Shown here: piece after piece, positions 17,092-23,567 of the stretch
Layout of the letters: the number at the start of each line of letters is the position of its first letter
How positions within the stretch are numbered: position 1 is the stretch's first letter
Source of the DNA: Bacteroidota bacterium
GTDB lineage: Bacteria; Bacteroidota; Bacteroidia; Chitinophagales; Chitinophagaceae
Length of the DNA: 28,591 nt
Assembly (NCBI GenBank): GCA_021824855.1
Contig: JAKAJX010000077.1
Span: 1 to 28,591 of the forward strand
Reading direction: 5' to 3'
The notes under the pieces: model-generated
What the model saw: the letters and a program-made list of their open reading frames with translations, nothing else
Database searches by the model: none
What the model was told of the DNA's origin: nothing
Program-made: the position numbers and the translations under genes

Positions 17092-17198
17092 TAAACTATA
17101 AAATCAACAACAAACAAAGGAAATTAAAAGCATATAAATAAAGGCTTGTTTAGATTTATTTCTTACACTTATTTTCTCTTTCTTGCTGTTATTTACCT

Positions 17199-17206
17199 TA
17201 TTTTTG
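17199..17206 (+). promoter_or_regulatory. Putative -7 box of the integrase promoter
   Basis: TATTTTTG matches TAnnTTTG exactly. A TTG at 17183-17185 is 13 bases upstream, a little close. The implied start is near 17213, and the box overlaps an inverted copy of the TAGCAACAA repeat, which would allow the integrase to repress its own gene. Confidence 0.45.
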
Positions 17207-17296
17207 TTGCTAATTTACTGCTAAGTTTATAACAACAACCTTAGCAACAATCCTTAAATACCGACACAAAGCACATAGCAACAATTTAGCAACAAT
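17204..17296. repeat. TAGCAACAAT repeats before the integrase (possible arm-type sites)
   Basis: Direct copies of TAGCAACAAT lie at 17242-17251, 17276-17285 and 17287-17296, the last running into the integrase start codon. An inverted copy TTGTTGCTA lies at 17204-17212. Clustered short repeats beside an integrase gene are typical of arm-type integrase binding sites. The rest of 17097-17203 shows no gene. Confidence 0.55.
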
Positions 17297-18419
17297 GAAA
17301 GTTTTTTTAAGACAAAGAAAACAATCTACAAAAGGCAGAACCTCACTTTATTTGGAGTTATATAAAGGAACTACCAAAACAAGCGATGGCAAAGTAAAGC
17401 CTGTAAGGGAATATGAGTATCTTAATATCTACCTTTTAGATAAACCTTCCAACCCAATTGATAAACAACAAAACAGGGATAACAGAGCCTTAGCTGAAAA
17501 CATAAGGGCAAAACGTGAATTGGAATTAAAAGAAGGCAGATATGGTTTTACTGCAAACTTTAAATCAAAAGCCAATTTCATAGATTATTTTAAATACCTT
17601 ACCCAAAAGAAAACCACAAGAGGCAATAAAATAAATTGGCATAGCACCATACAATATTTGGTAAATTATGCCGGTAATGATGTGCAGTTTAAAACAGTTG
17701 ATAAAGCTTTTTGTGAAGGCTTTAAAACCTATTTAGATACTGCCAAAGGCAAAACCAATAAATTATTAGGCACTAATACCAAAAGCAACTATTTCAGCAA
17801 GTTTAAAGCAGTATTAAACAATGCCGTTAAAGATGGTATCATTAGCATAAGTCCTGCTAATGGCATTGCCAATTATAACCATATAGAAGCTCAAAGGGAG
17901 TATTTAAGCATTGATGAAGTAAAAGCATTAGCCAAAACACCATGCCGCTATACTGTACTTAAAAATGCTTTCCTGTTTAGTTGTCTTACAGGATTAAGAT
18001 TTTCAGATGTGCAAAAACTACAATGGCAGGATGTACAAAACCTAAACGATGGATGGCATATTACATTTAGACAAAAGAAAACTAAAGGCTTAGAATATTT
18101 AGATATTAACCAACAGGCAAGGCAATTAATGGGAACACTGGGCAAACCCAATGAAACAATTTTTACCAATTTAAGGTATAACGTGTATTTCAATAAAGAA
18201 CTGCAAAAATGGGTAAAAGATGCAGGCATAAGCAAACAAATAACATTCCATTGTGCAAGGCACACATTTGCAGTAATGCAGCTAACATTAGGCACTGAAA
18301 TATTTACCGTTTCTAAATTATTAGGACATGAAAACCTGAAAACAACACAGGTTTATGCCAAAATTATTGATGTTAAAAAACGTGAAGCAGTAAATAAAAT
18401 TCCTGAAATATTTATTTAA
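17295..18419 (+). CDS. Tyrosine recombinase/integrase
   Basis: Site-specific recombinase of 374 residues with the three-part plan of Bacteroidota element integrases. An N-terminal arm-binding-like domain (about 1-85, KVFLRQRKQSTKGRTSLYLELY) is followed by a SAM-like core-binding domain (about 90-190) and a catalytic domain (about 200-374). The active-site set is complete: R235 in LTGLRFSD, H319 and R322 in HCARHTF, H345 in LLGHENLKTTQ and the nucleophile Y354 in VYAKI; a lysine near 261-264 (KKTK) fits the beta-hairpin position. It should be active in DNA strand exchange. It lies directly beside the CRISPR array end and heads a compact gene string with the two fic genes (9-base gap), so it probably mobilised them. 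Confidence 0.95.
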   Translation: MKVFLRQRKQSTKGRTSLYLELYKGTTKTSDGKVKPVREYEYLNIYLLDKPSNPIDKQQNRDNRALAENIRAKRELELKEGRYGFTANFKSKANFIDYFKYLTQKKTTRGNKINWHSTIQYLVNYAGNDVQFKTVDKAFCEGFKTYLDTAKGKTNKLLGTNTKSNYFSKFKAVLNNAVKDGIISISPANGIANYNHIEAQREYLSIDEVKALAKTPCRYTVLKNAFLFSCLTGLRFSDVQKLQWQDVQNLNDGWHITFRQKKTKGLEYLDINQQARQLMGTLGKPNETIFTNLRYNVYFNKELQKWVKDAGISKQITFHCARHTFAVMQLTLGTEIFTVSKLLGHENLKTTQVYAKIIDVKKREAVNKIPEIFI

Positions 18420-18428
18420 CCTCATAAC

Positions 18429-19175
18429 ATGAAACTTCAAAATATACTCATAGAAATTGACAGTTTAAAAGACCAATTGCAAAGCCACAGGCATTTACAA
18501 AGCCATAAAGTAAGCAATGCATTTGAATTAGAATACACCTATGAAAGCAATCGTATAGAAGGCAATACACTAACCTTGCAGGAAACTGCTTTGGTGGTAG
18601 AAAAGGGTTTAACCATTGGCGGAAAAAGTTTGCAAGAACATTTAGAAGCTATAAACCACACTTACGCTTTAGACTATGTAAAAGAATTGGTACAGGATAA
18701 AATACCTTTTACAGAAACTATTTTACTAAACATACATAAACTTATTTTGCAAGGCATTGATAACGCCAATGCAGGCATATACAGAAATGTACAGGTAATG
18801 ATAAGCGGAGCAAAACACATACCGCCACAACCCTATTTAGTGGCTAAGCAAATGGAAGATTTTTTTATTTGGTATAATGAACATAAAAAAAACCTGCATC
18901 CCATTGTATTAAGTGCAGAACTGCATGAACGATTAGTAACCATTCATCCCTTTATTGATGGCAATGGAAGAACAAGCCGCCTGTTAATGAACCTTATTTT
19001 ATTACAGCATGGCTACCCTATTGCCATATTAAAAGGCGATGCACAAAGCCGCCTGCAATATTATGCAGCATTAGAAGCTGCACAGGCAAGTAATGATAAA
19101 AAATTGTTTCTTTTATTTATTGCAACCAATGTGAAAGATACTTTACAAAGAATTTTAAAAGTAATTGAACAATAA
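18429..19175 (+). CDS. Fic-domain protein, self-inhibited class
   Basis: Fic enzymes usually transfer AMP from ATP onto target hydroxyl groups. The product is 248 residues. The catalytic motif HPFIDGNGRTSR is at 173-184, with the catalytic histidine and the phosphate-binding DGNGR. An N-terminal inhibitory motif S40-N-R-I-E44-G45 fits the (S/T)xxxE(G/N) pattern, in which the glutamate blocks productive ATP binding, so activity is probably switched off until relieved. The flap region ISGAKHIPPQPYLV (about 125-138) is typical of Fic proteins. It is followed one base later by a second fic gene. The target is unknown; a role in stress, toxin-like control or phage defence is possible but unproven. 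Confidence 0.92.
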   Translation: MKLQNILIEIDSLKDQLQSHRHLQSHKVSNAFELEYTYESNRIEGNTLTLQETALVVEKGLTIGGKSLQEHLEAINHTYALDYVKELVQDKIPFTETILLNIHKLILQGIDNANAGIYRNVQVMISGAKHIPPQPYLVAKQMEDFFIWYNEHKKNLHPIVLSAELHERLVTIHPFIDGNGRTSRLLMNLILLQHGYPIAILKGDAQSRLQYYAALEAAQASNDKKLFLLFIATNVKDTLQRILKVIEQ

Positions 19176-19176
19176 A

Positions 19177-19968
19177 ATGCAAGCATTACAATTAATACAA
19201 AACAATTTATTAAAGTCTTTTGAAAAAAAAGTAAAGGCATCCGTTAAAACATGTTTTCAGCAATTAGCAGAAAAGGATTTTACCATACAAGATTTTAAAA
19301 ACTACATGATAGCCGGTGCTGTGGCATCTTCACAAATTGAAGGCAGTACATTAGATTTAAACAGCTTTTACCAAAGCAAGGCAAATAAAAAGAACACTAA
19401 AGAAGTAAAAGAAATTGAAGATTTATTAAAGGCTTATCAATATGCAAAGCGGTATAACCTTAGCCAAAAAGGGTTGCTTAAATGCCATGAAATACTGGCT
19501 GCAAATTTTACCAATATCACAAAAAAACAAAAAGGGAAATACAGGCAAACAAAGGTTGGCATTAGAGGTTGGAGCGGTTTGGTTTATTTGGCAATAGAGC
19601 CTGAAAATGTACCGGCTGCTATGAATGCACTCTTTACAGATATAGAAACGCTTTTAAGCCAAAATTTAAGCCTTAAACAAGTATTATACTATGCTGCATA
19701 CATACATTTTATGTTTGCCAAAATACACCCCTTTGCCGATGGCAATGGCAGGGCTGCAAGACTTTTAGAAAAATGGTTTTTAGCAGAAAATTTAGGTAGT
19801 GCAGTTTGGGGAATACCCACAGAAAAATATTACTATGATAATAGGCAGGCTTATTACAATGGCTTAAACATAGGTGTAAACTATTATGAAACAGTAGAGC
19901 AATTAGATAAAACACTACCCTTTTTAACCCTTTTACCACAAGCAGTTTGCTATAAACCGATTGATTAA
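19177..19968 (+). CDS. Second Fic-domain protein, self-inhibited class
   Basis: A 263-residue paralogue or functional partner of the preceding Fic protein. The Fic motif HPFADGNGRAAR is at 184-195. The inhibitory motif S51-S-Q-I-E55-G56 again precedes the domain, so it too is probably autoinhibited. Beyond the motifs the two Fic proteins differ greatly, so this is not a recent duplication. I chose ATG 19177 (MQALQLIQNN), one base after the upstream stop in the junction TAAAATG; an upstream in-frame TTG at 19165 would overlap the first fic gene and is less likely. The same TAAAATG junction leads into the next small ORF, suggesting one polycistronic unit. Confidence 0.9.
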   Translation: MQALQLIQNNLLKSFEKKVKASVKTCFQQLAEKDFTIQDFKNYMIAGAVASSQIEGSTLDLNSFYQSKANKKNTKEVKEIEDLLKAYQYAKRYNLSQKGLLKCHEILAANFTNITKKQKGKYRQTKVGIRGWSGLVYLAIEPENVPAAMNALFTDIETLLSQNLSLKQVLYYAAYIHFMFAKIHPFADGNGRAARLLEKWFLAENLGSAVWGIPTEKYYYDNRQAYYNGLNIGVNYYETVEQLDKTLPFLTLLPQAVCYKPID

Positions 19969-19969
19969 A

Positions 19970-20122
19970 ATGAATATGCAGTACAAGAATAAAATAAACT
20001 TACTTGAAAAGCTAAAAAAAGACCCTTATTATAGTGAGGTTTATATGCAATGCTAGCAGCATCAAAAATATTTTGGTGATTTGCCTGAATTTATTGTTTC
20101 TGTATTTCAGGCAGGCAAATAA
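19970..20122 (+). pseudogene. Small ORF after fic genes with in-frame amber codon
   Basis: The ATG at 19970 follows the fic stop by one base in the same TAAAATG junction used between the two fic genes, which supports real translation. It encodes 28 residues (starting MNMQYKNKIN) to a TAG at 20054-20056. The same frame then continues with protein-like sequence (QHQKYFGDLPEFIVSVFQAGK) to TAA at 20120-20122. It is either a roughly 50-codon gene broken by a nonsense change, or a 28-residue peptide with fortuitous downstream sequence. I do not recognise the family. Its position makes it a candidate regulator of the Fic proteins, but this is inference only. Confidence 0.4.
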
Positions 20123-20163
20123 TCAAAGAACGAACTTGCTTTTCTAAATGTTGGATGGGTTAT

Positions 20164-20192
20164 TTTGCATTGTATAAAAAGATTTATATTTG
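20164..20192 (+). promoter_or_regulatory. Putative promoter just before the long hairpin
   Basis: TTTG at 20164-20167, a 17-base spacer and TATATTTG (perfect TAnnTTTG) at 20185-20192. The start would be near 20199, the first base of the hairpin at 20198-20253, so a transcript would begin with that structure. Confidence 0.4.
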
Positions 20193-20197
20193 TCATG

Positions 20198-20265
20198 AAA
20201 ATGCTGGTAAACACAAACAGGTTTGGTACCTGTTCAAGGTTTATCAGCATTTTTATTTATTATTT
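20198..20265 (+). terminator. Long two-part hairpin closing the integrase-fic unit
   Basis: The outer stem AAAATGCTGGTAAAC (20198-20212) pairs with GTTTATCAGCATTTT (20239-20253) with a single G-U pair. The inner stem AACAGGT (20216-20222) pairs with ACCTGTT (20228-20234) around loop TTGGT. A T/A-rich tract follows. It is most likely the terminator of the int-fic-fic unit. Because a promoter-like motif abuts it, it could also be the body of a small structured RNA. 20266-20443 is AT-rich with no gene I can support. Confidence 0.6.
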
Positions 20266-20443
20266 ATCTGATAAAAAATATTTTTAATTGTGCTATTATT
20301 ATCAATTTGTTTCACAACAACTTTAAATCTTTTATCTGTGCTTTTCAAGCTTTTAAATTATTATTTTTCCAGTTATCATCTACTTTAATATTATGCAAAT
20401 TTTCAAGTAGTTTGTTAAGCTATACAGTTTGTATTTTAATAAA

Positions 20444-20490
20444 TCTCATATCAATGATTCCAATAACTTAAATTGAAAACAAATCACAAC
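20444..20490 (+). repeat. Degenerate CRISPR repeat remnant / attR-like site
   Basis: Ungapped alignment to the array repeat gives 37 of 47 identities: 25 of the last 26 bases (20465-20490, one G-to-A change) and 12 of the first 21. Orientation matches the array. It lies 3.35 kb past the last repeat, on the far side of the integrase and fic genes, and ends in the consensus ACAAC that the last array repeat lacks. It is therefore either the right attachment copy of the integrated element or a stranded old repeat. Confidence 0.75.
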
Positions 20491-20557
20491 TTCCTAATTC
20501 AATAAAAATTTTCTACTTAGCTACCAACCAGTATCTTATAAACTAAAGACTTTCCCC

Positions 20558-20565
20558 TATATTTG
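20558..20565 (+). promoter_or_regulatory. Putative -7 box of the pdhA promoter
   Basis: TATATTTG is a perfect TAnnTTTG box. The start site would be near 20571, leaving about 15 untranslated bases before GTG 20586. No clear -33 TTTG is seen at the right distance. Confidence 0.5.
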
Positions 20566-20585
20566 CCCCTCAAAATTTGAATGCT

Positions 20586-21581
20586 GTGGCAACAAAATTT
20601 TCTAAAGAAACTTATCTATACTGGTACGAATTAATGCAACTGATTCGCCAATTTGAATTAAAGGCTGAAGAAATGTATAAAATGGCCGGCAAAATTCGTG
20701 GCTTTTTTCATGCATATATTGGGCAAGAAGCTATTGCAGCCGGGTGTATGACTGCAACCACGCCCGACGATCCATTTATCACCGGTTATCGCGATCATGG
20801 ATTGGCTTTATCAAAAGGAACTTCGCCTGATGCTTGTATGGCCGAATTGTACGGGAAAGCTACCGGTTGTGCAAAAGGAAAAGGTGGCAGCATGCACTTT
20901 TTCGATATTAAAAATAAATTTTTTGGAGGGCATGGTATAGTTGGTGCTCAAATTGGTACGGGTACCGGTTTGGCTTTTGCCGAAAAATATAAAGGCACTA
21001 ACAATGTAGTACTTACTTTTTTTGGAGATGGTGCTGCTCGTCAGGGTATTTTACACGAATCGTTTAATTTAGCCATGCTTTGGAAATTACCCATTGTATT
21101 TATTTGCGAAAACAATAATTATGCTATGGGTACATCGGTTGAAAGAACTTCGAATGTAATTGATATTTACAAATTAGCCGATGCTTACGAAATGCCCGCC
21201 GATCAAGCAGATGGCATGAGTGCAGAAGCGGTGCATGAATCTATTGCTCGTGCTGTAAAACGTGCCAGAGAAGGCGATGGACCAACCTTAATTGAAATGA
21301 AAACATATCGGTACAAAGGTCATTCTATTTCCGATCCGCAAAAATATCGCAGCAAAGAAGAGGTAGATGAATATAAAGAACAAGACCCTATTAACAAGGT
21401 AATAAAAACTATTCTTGACAATAACTTTGCAACCACCACCGAGTTAAACGAAATTGATGCTAAAATTAGTGCGGTTGTTGAAGCGAGTGTAAAATTTGCC
21501 GAAGAAAGTCCTTGGCCCGATGACAGCGAAGTATTGAAAGATGTTTATGCCGATGCATCAACTCCATTAACTGTAGATTAA
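20586..21581 (+). CDS. pdhA: Pyruvate dehydrogenase E1 component subunit alpha
   Basis: The E1 alpha subunit of the pyruvate dehydrogenase complex, which uses thiamine diphosphate to decarboxylate pyruvate and pass the acetyl group to lipoyl-E2. It is 331 residues from GTG 20586 (MATKFSKETYLYWYELM), the start that fits Bacteroidota PdhA and the short leader after the -7 box; an in-frame TTG at 20577 would leave almost no leader. Visible signatures are IRGFFHAYIGQEA, YRDHG, GKGGSMHFFD, and the ThDP motif from GDGAARQG to NNNYAMGTS (about 147-182). The phosphorylation-loop-like RYKGHSISDPQKYR is near 239-252. No pdhB lies beside it, so the beta subunit is encoded elsewhere. Confidence 0.95.
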   Translation: MATKFSKETYLYWYELMQLIRQFELKAEEMYKMAGKIRGFFHAYIGQEAIAAGCMTATTPDDPFITGYRDHGLALSKGTSPDACMAELYGKATGCAKGKGGSMHFFDIKNKFFGGHGIVGAQIGTGTGLAFAEKYKGTNNVVLTFFGDGAARQGILHESFNLAMLWKLPIVFICENNNYAMGTSVERTSNVIDIYKLADAYEMPADQADGMSAEAVHESIARAVKRAREGDGPTLIEMKTYRYKGHSISDPQKYRSKEEVDEYKEQDPINKVIKTILDNNFATTTELNEIDAKISAVVEASVKFAEESPWPDDSEVLKDVYADASTPLTVD

Positions 21582-21613
21582 TTATATTTTTAAATTTTAA
21601 TAATAAAACTATC

Positions 21614-22300
21614 ATGAGCGATAAAATTGATATTGTAGAAAAAGATCCGGTGTTGGTATTACAAAGTTTTTGGCAAAAAAGTGGTAAAACAATTGGTATT
21701 GTTGTATCGCTTATCATTGTTTTAGTTGGAGGATGGTATGCCTACACGCAGTATATTATAAAACCTAATGAAGAAAAAGCTGCAGATCTTATGTATAAAG
21801 CACAAGCCTATTTTGCAGTAGATTCTTCTAAATTGGTTTTAGATGGCGATGGCACCAATAAAGGTGTACTTTATATTATTAAAAACTATAGCGGCACCAA
21901 AGAAGCTAATTTGGCAAAATATTATGCCGGTATTAGTTATCTTAAAATGGGCAACTTCAATAAAGCAATAGAGTATTTAAAAGATTTTTCTACCAATGCC
22001 AAACAAATTCAAATGGTGGCTTATGGCTCTTTAGGCGATGCTTATTCCGAACTTAATAAAAAAGATGATGCGATTGAATTTTACAAAAAAGCAGGTAGTA
22101 CTTTTATAGAAGATGAAAACACATCGGCAGAATATTTATTTCGTGCAGCACTTTTATCAGAAACAAGCGGAAAAACAAAAGAAGCCGTAGCTTTATACCA
22201 AGAAATAAAAGATAAATTTCCAAAAACAGATAAAGGATTTCAGGCAGATAAATACATCTATCGCCTTAGCCTGCAAAAAACCGATTTAAGTACAAACTAA
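21614..22300 (+). CDS. Membrane-anchored tetratricopeptide-repeat protein
   Basis: A 228-residue protein with a short cytoplasmic N-terminus (KIDIVEKDPVLVLQSFWQK), one transmembrane helix at about 26-48 (IGIVVSLIIVLVGGWYAYTQY) and a periplasmic helical domain. Repeats of the TPR type are visible: ANLAKYYAGISYLKMGNFNKAIEYL, VAYGSLGDAYSELNKKDDAIEFYKKA and AEYLFRAALLSETSGKTKEAVALYQEI. The plan resembles YfgM-like proteins, which work with the SecYEG-associated chaperone network, but only the architecture supports that here. It sits 32 bases after pdhA and 4 bases before ribH. TPR call is firm; function is not. Confidence 0.8.
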   Translation: MSDKIDIVEKDPVLVLQSFWQKSGKTIGIVVSLIIVLVGGWYAYTQYIIKPNEEKAADLMYKAQAYFAVDSSKLVLDGDGTNKGVLYIIKNYSGTKEANLAKYYAGISYLKMGNFNKAIEYLKDFSTNAKQIQMVAYGSLGDAYSELNKKDDAIEFYKKAGSTFIEDENTSAEYLFRAALLSETSGKTKEAVALYQEIKDKFPKTDKGFQADKYIYRLSLQKTDLSTN

Positions 22301-22304
22301 TCTA

Positions 22305-22790
22305 ATGGCAACAAAAGGAAATAATATTCTTCATAAAGGCATCCCTTCCATAAAGGATGCCTTTATTATTATTATTAAAACCGAATGGAATAATGCTATT
22401 GTAAATAAATTAGAAACGGGTGCTAAAAAAATTTTGCAACAGCAAGGCATATCCACTAAAACAATGATTGTTCCAGGTGCTATAGAAATTCCATTTGCTA
22501 TTAAACAGCATTATGCATACAGCAAAAAAATACCCGATGCCTATATTGCCTTAGGTACTGTTATAAAAGGCGATACGCCTCATTTCGATTATGTATGTAA
22601 ATTTACTACCGAAGGAATTTTACAATTAAATTTATCATTGGATATACCCGTAATATTTGGAATTTTAACGGTGAATGATGAACAACAAGCTATAGAACGC
22701 ATTGGTGGCAAACATGGACATAAAGGGGAAGAAGCAGCTATTACTGCACTTAAAATGATTGCATTAAACAGAAAATTAAACAACCATTAA
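22305..22790 (+). CDS. ribH: 6,7-dimethyl-8-ribityllumazine synthase
   Basis: RibH condenses 5-amino-6-ribitylaminouracil with 3,4-dihydroxy-2-butanone 4-phosphate to form lumazine, the penultimate step of riboflavin synthesis. The product has 161 residues, the normal size. Active-site segments are all present: TEWNNAIV (27-34), VPGAIEIPFAIK (56-67), ALGTVIKGDTPHFDYVC with catalytic H93, and VIFGILTVNDEQQAIERIGG followed by HGHKGEEAA near the C-terminus. It follows the TPR gene by only 4 bases. An unusually strong hairpin is embedded in codons 10-21, listed separately. No FMN riboswitch is seen upstream. Confidence 0.95.
   Translation: MATKGNNILHKGIPSIKDAFIIIIKTEWNNAIVNKLETGAKKILQQQGISTKTMIVPGAIEIPFAIKQHYAYSKKIPDAYIALGTVIKGDTPHFDYVCKFTTEGILQLNLSLDIPVIFGILTVNDEQQAIERIGGKHGHKGEEAAITALKMIALNRKLNNH
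22333..22375 (+). terminator. Terminator-like hairpin inside the start of ribH
   Basis: ATAAAGGCATCC (22333-22344) and GGATGCCTTTAT (22355-22366) form a perfect 12-bp inverted repeat with a 10-base loop, followed by TATTATTATT. It codes for HKGIPSIKDAFIIII of RibH, whose first beta strand is needed for the fold, so it is not intergenic. It may attenuate ribH relative to the upstream TPR gene. Confidence 0.5.
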
Positions 22791-22813
22791 TAATAATATT
22801 GTTAACTTTTTGA

Positions 22814-23533
22814 ATGAACGTACAACTATTTATTCCTTGCTTTATTGATCAACTCTATCCTACTGTTGGTTTTAATATGATTAAGGTTTTAGAAAAAGCA
22901 GGATGCACTGTTCAATACAACGATACACAAACCTGCTGTGGCCAGCCTGCCTATAATGCAGGTTTTTGGGGCGAAGCAAAAGAAGTATGCCATAAATTTA
23001 TAAAAGATTTTGAAGGGGCGGATTATATTGTTGCACCAAGTGCCAGTTGTGTAGGATTTGTAAGAAATTATTACGGAAAACTTTTCGATAATTCTTCTGT
23101 ACACAACGAAGTAAAAGCATTATCGGGAAGAATTTTTGAACTAAGTGAATTTTTAATTAATATTCTGCAAGTTGACAATTTGGGTGCAACATTACCTGCT
23201 AAAGTAACCTATCACCATAGTTGTGCAGCATTACGTGAGTGCAAAATAAAAGATGCTCCTTTACAATTACTAAGCAAAGTAAAAGGATTACAACTTACAG
23301 AAATGGCCGATAATGAAACCTGTTGCGGTTTTGGAGGTGCTTTTGCCGTTAAATTTGAACCCATAAGTGTAGCCATGGCCGATCAGAAAATAAATAACGC
23401 ATTAGCTGCTAATGCCGAAATTGTAATTAGTACCGATATGAGCTGCTTAATGCATATTGATGGTGTTATTCAACATAAAAAAAAGAATTTAAAAGTAATG
23501 CACCTGGCCGATGTTTTAGCAAGCGGATGGTAA
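22814..23533 (+). CDS. LutA/LldE-like CCG-domain iron-sulfur protein
   Basis: A 239-residue cytoplasmic protein with two cysteine-rich (CCG) domains of the kind found in lactate-utilisation LutA and heterodisulfide-reductase-like subunits. The first CCG set is C9 (PCF), TCCGQPAYNAGF (41-43) and C79 (SASCVG). The second is HHSCAALRE (C137), TCCGFGGAF (170-172) and a late C in STDMSCLMH. These bind iron-sulfur clusters and take part in lactate oxidation in the LutABC system. LutB and LutC are not adjacent, so the partner genes must be elsewhere or the role differs. It starts 23 bases after ribH and could share its transcript. Confidence 0.85.
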   Translation: MNVQLFIPCFIDQLYPTVGFNMIKVLEKAGCTVQYNDTQTCCGQPAYNAGFWGEAKEVCHKFIKDFEGADYIVAPSASCVGFVRNYYGKLFDNSSVHNEVKALSGRIFELSEFLINILQVDNLGATLPAKVTYHHSCAALRECKIKDAPLQLLSKVKGLQLTEMADNETCCGFGGAFAVKFEPISVAMADQKINNALAANAEIVISTDMSCLMHIDGVIQHKKKNLKVMHLADVLASGW

Positions 23534-23567
23534 TTATTTTTTCATTTATACTTCTTAATTAATTGTT

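Larger units (their letters stand above)
13903..17096 (-). CRISPR. Type II-C CRISPR array, 42 repeats and 41 spacers
   Basis: The direct repeat is 47 bp. On the plus strand it begins GTTGTTATCAAAG, passes through ACTTAAATTG and ends AAATCACAAC. First repeat 13903-13949, last 17050-17096. Spacings are 76 or 77 bases, giving 31 spacers of 30 nt and 10 of 29 nt. All repeats read the same by eye except the last, whose end is AAATCTAAAC. No duplicated spacer was noticed. The strand is set to minus because the tracrRNA anti-repeat pairs with the reverse complement (5' GTTGTGATTTGC). Uniform repeats, many spacers and intact cas1, cas2 and cas9 suggest a functional system. Spacer targets cannot be identified without a search. 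Confidence 0.99.

Noticed and set aside
17087..17157. Inverted 10-mers AAATCTAAAC (17087-17096) and GTTTAGATTT (17148-17157) as integrase core sites
   Set aside because: They are 51 bases apart, too far for core-type inverted sites around a crossover; kept only as a curiosity at the array edge.
13745..17294. Missing csn2 or cas4 that might be hidden near the array
   Set aside because: No supporting reading frame in either strand; absence is normal for subtype II-C.
20223..20471. 82-codon rightward open frame
   Set aside because: It starts inside the long hairpin, is low-complexity hydrophobic AT-rich translation, and ends inside the repeat remnant; no family resemblance.
20465..20490. Near-perfect anti-repeat that could be a second tracrRNA
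   Set aside because: It would pair well with crRNA, but the following sequence (20491-20560) has no nexus hairpin or terminator, and a complete tracrRNA already exists at 7370-7460. A repeat remnant explains it better.
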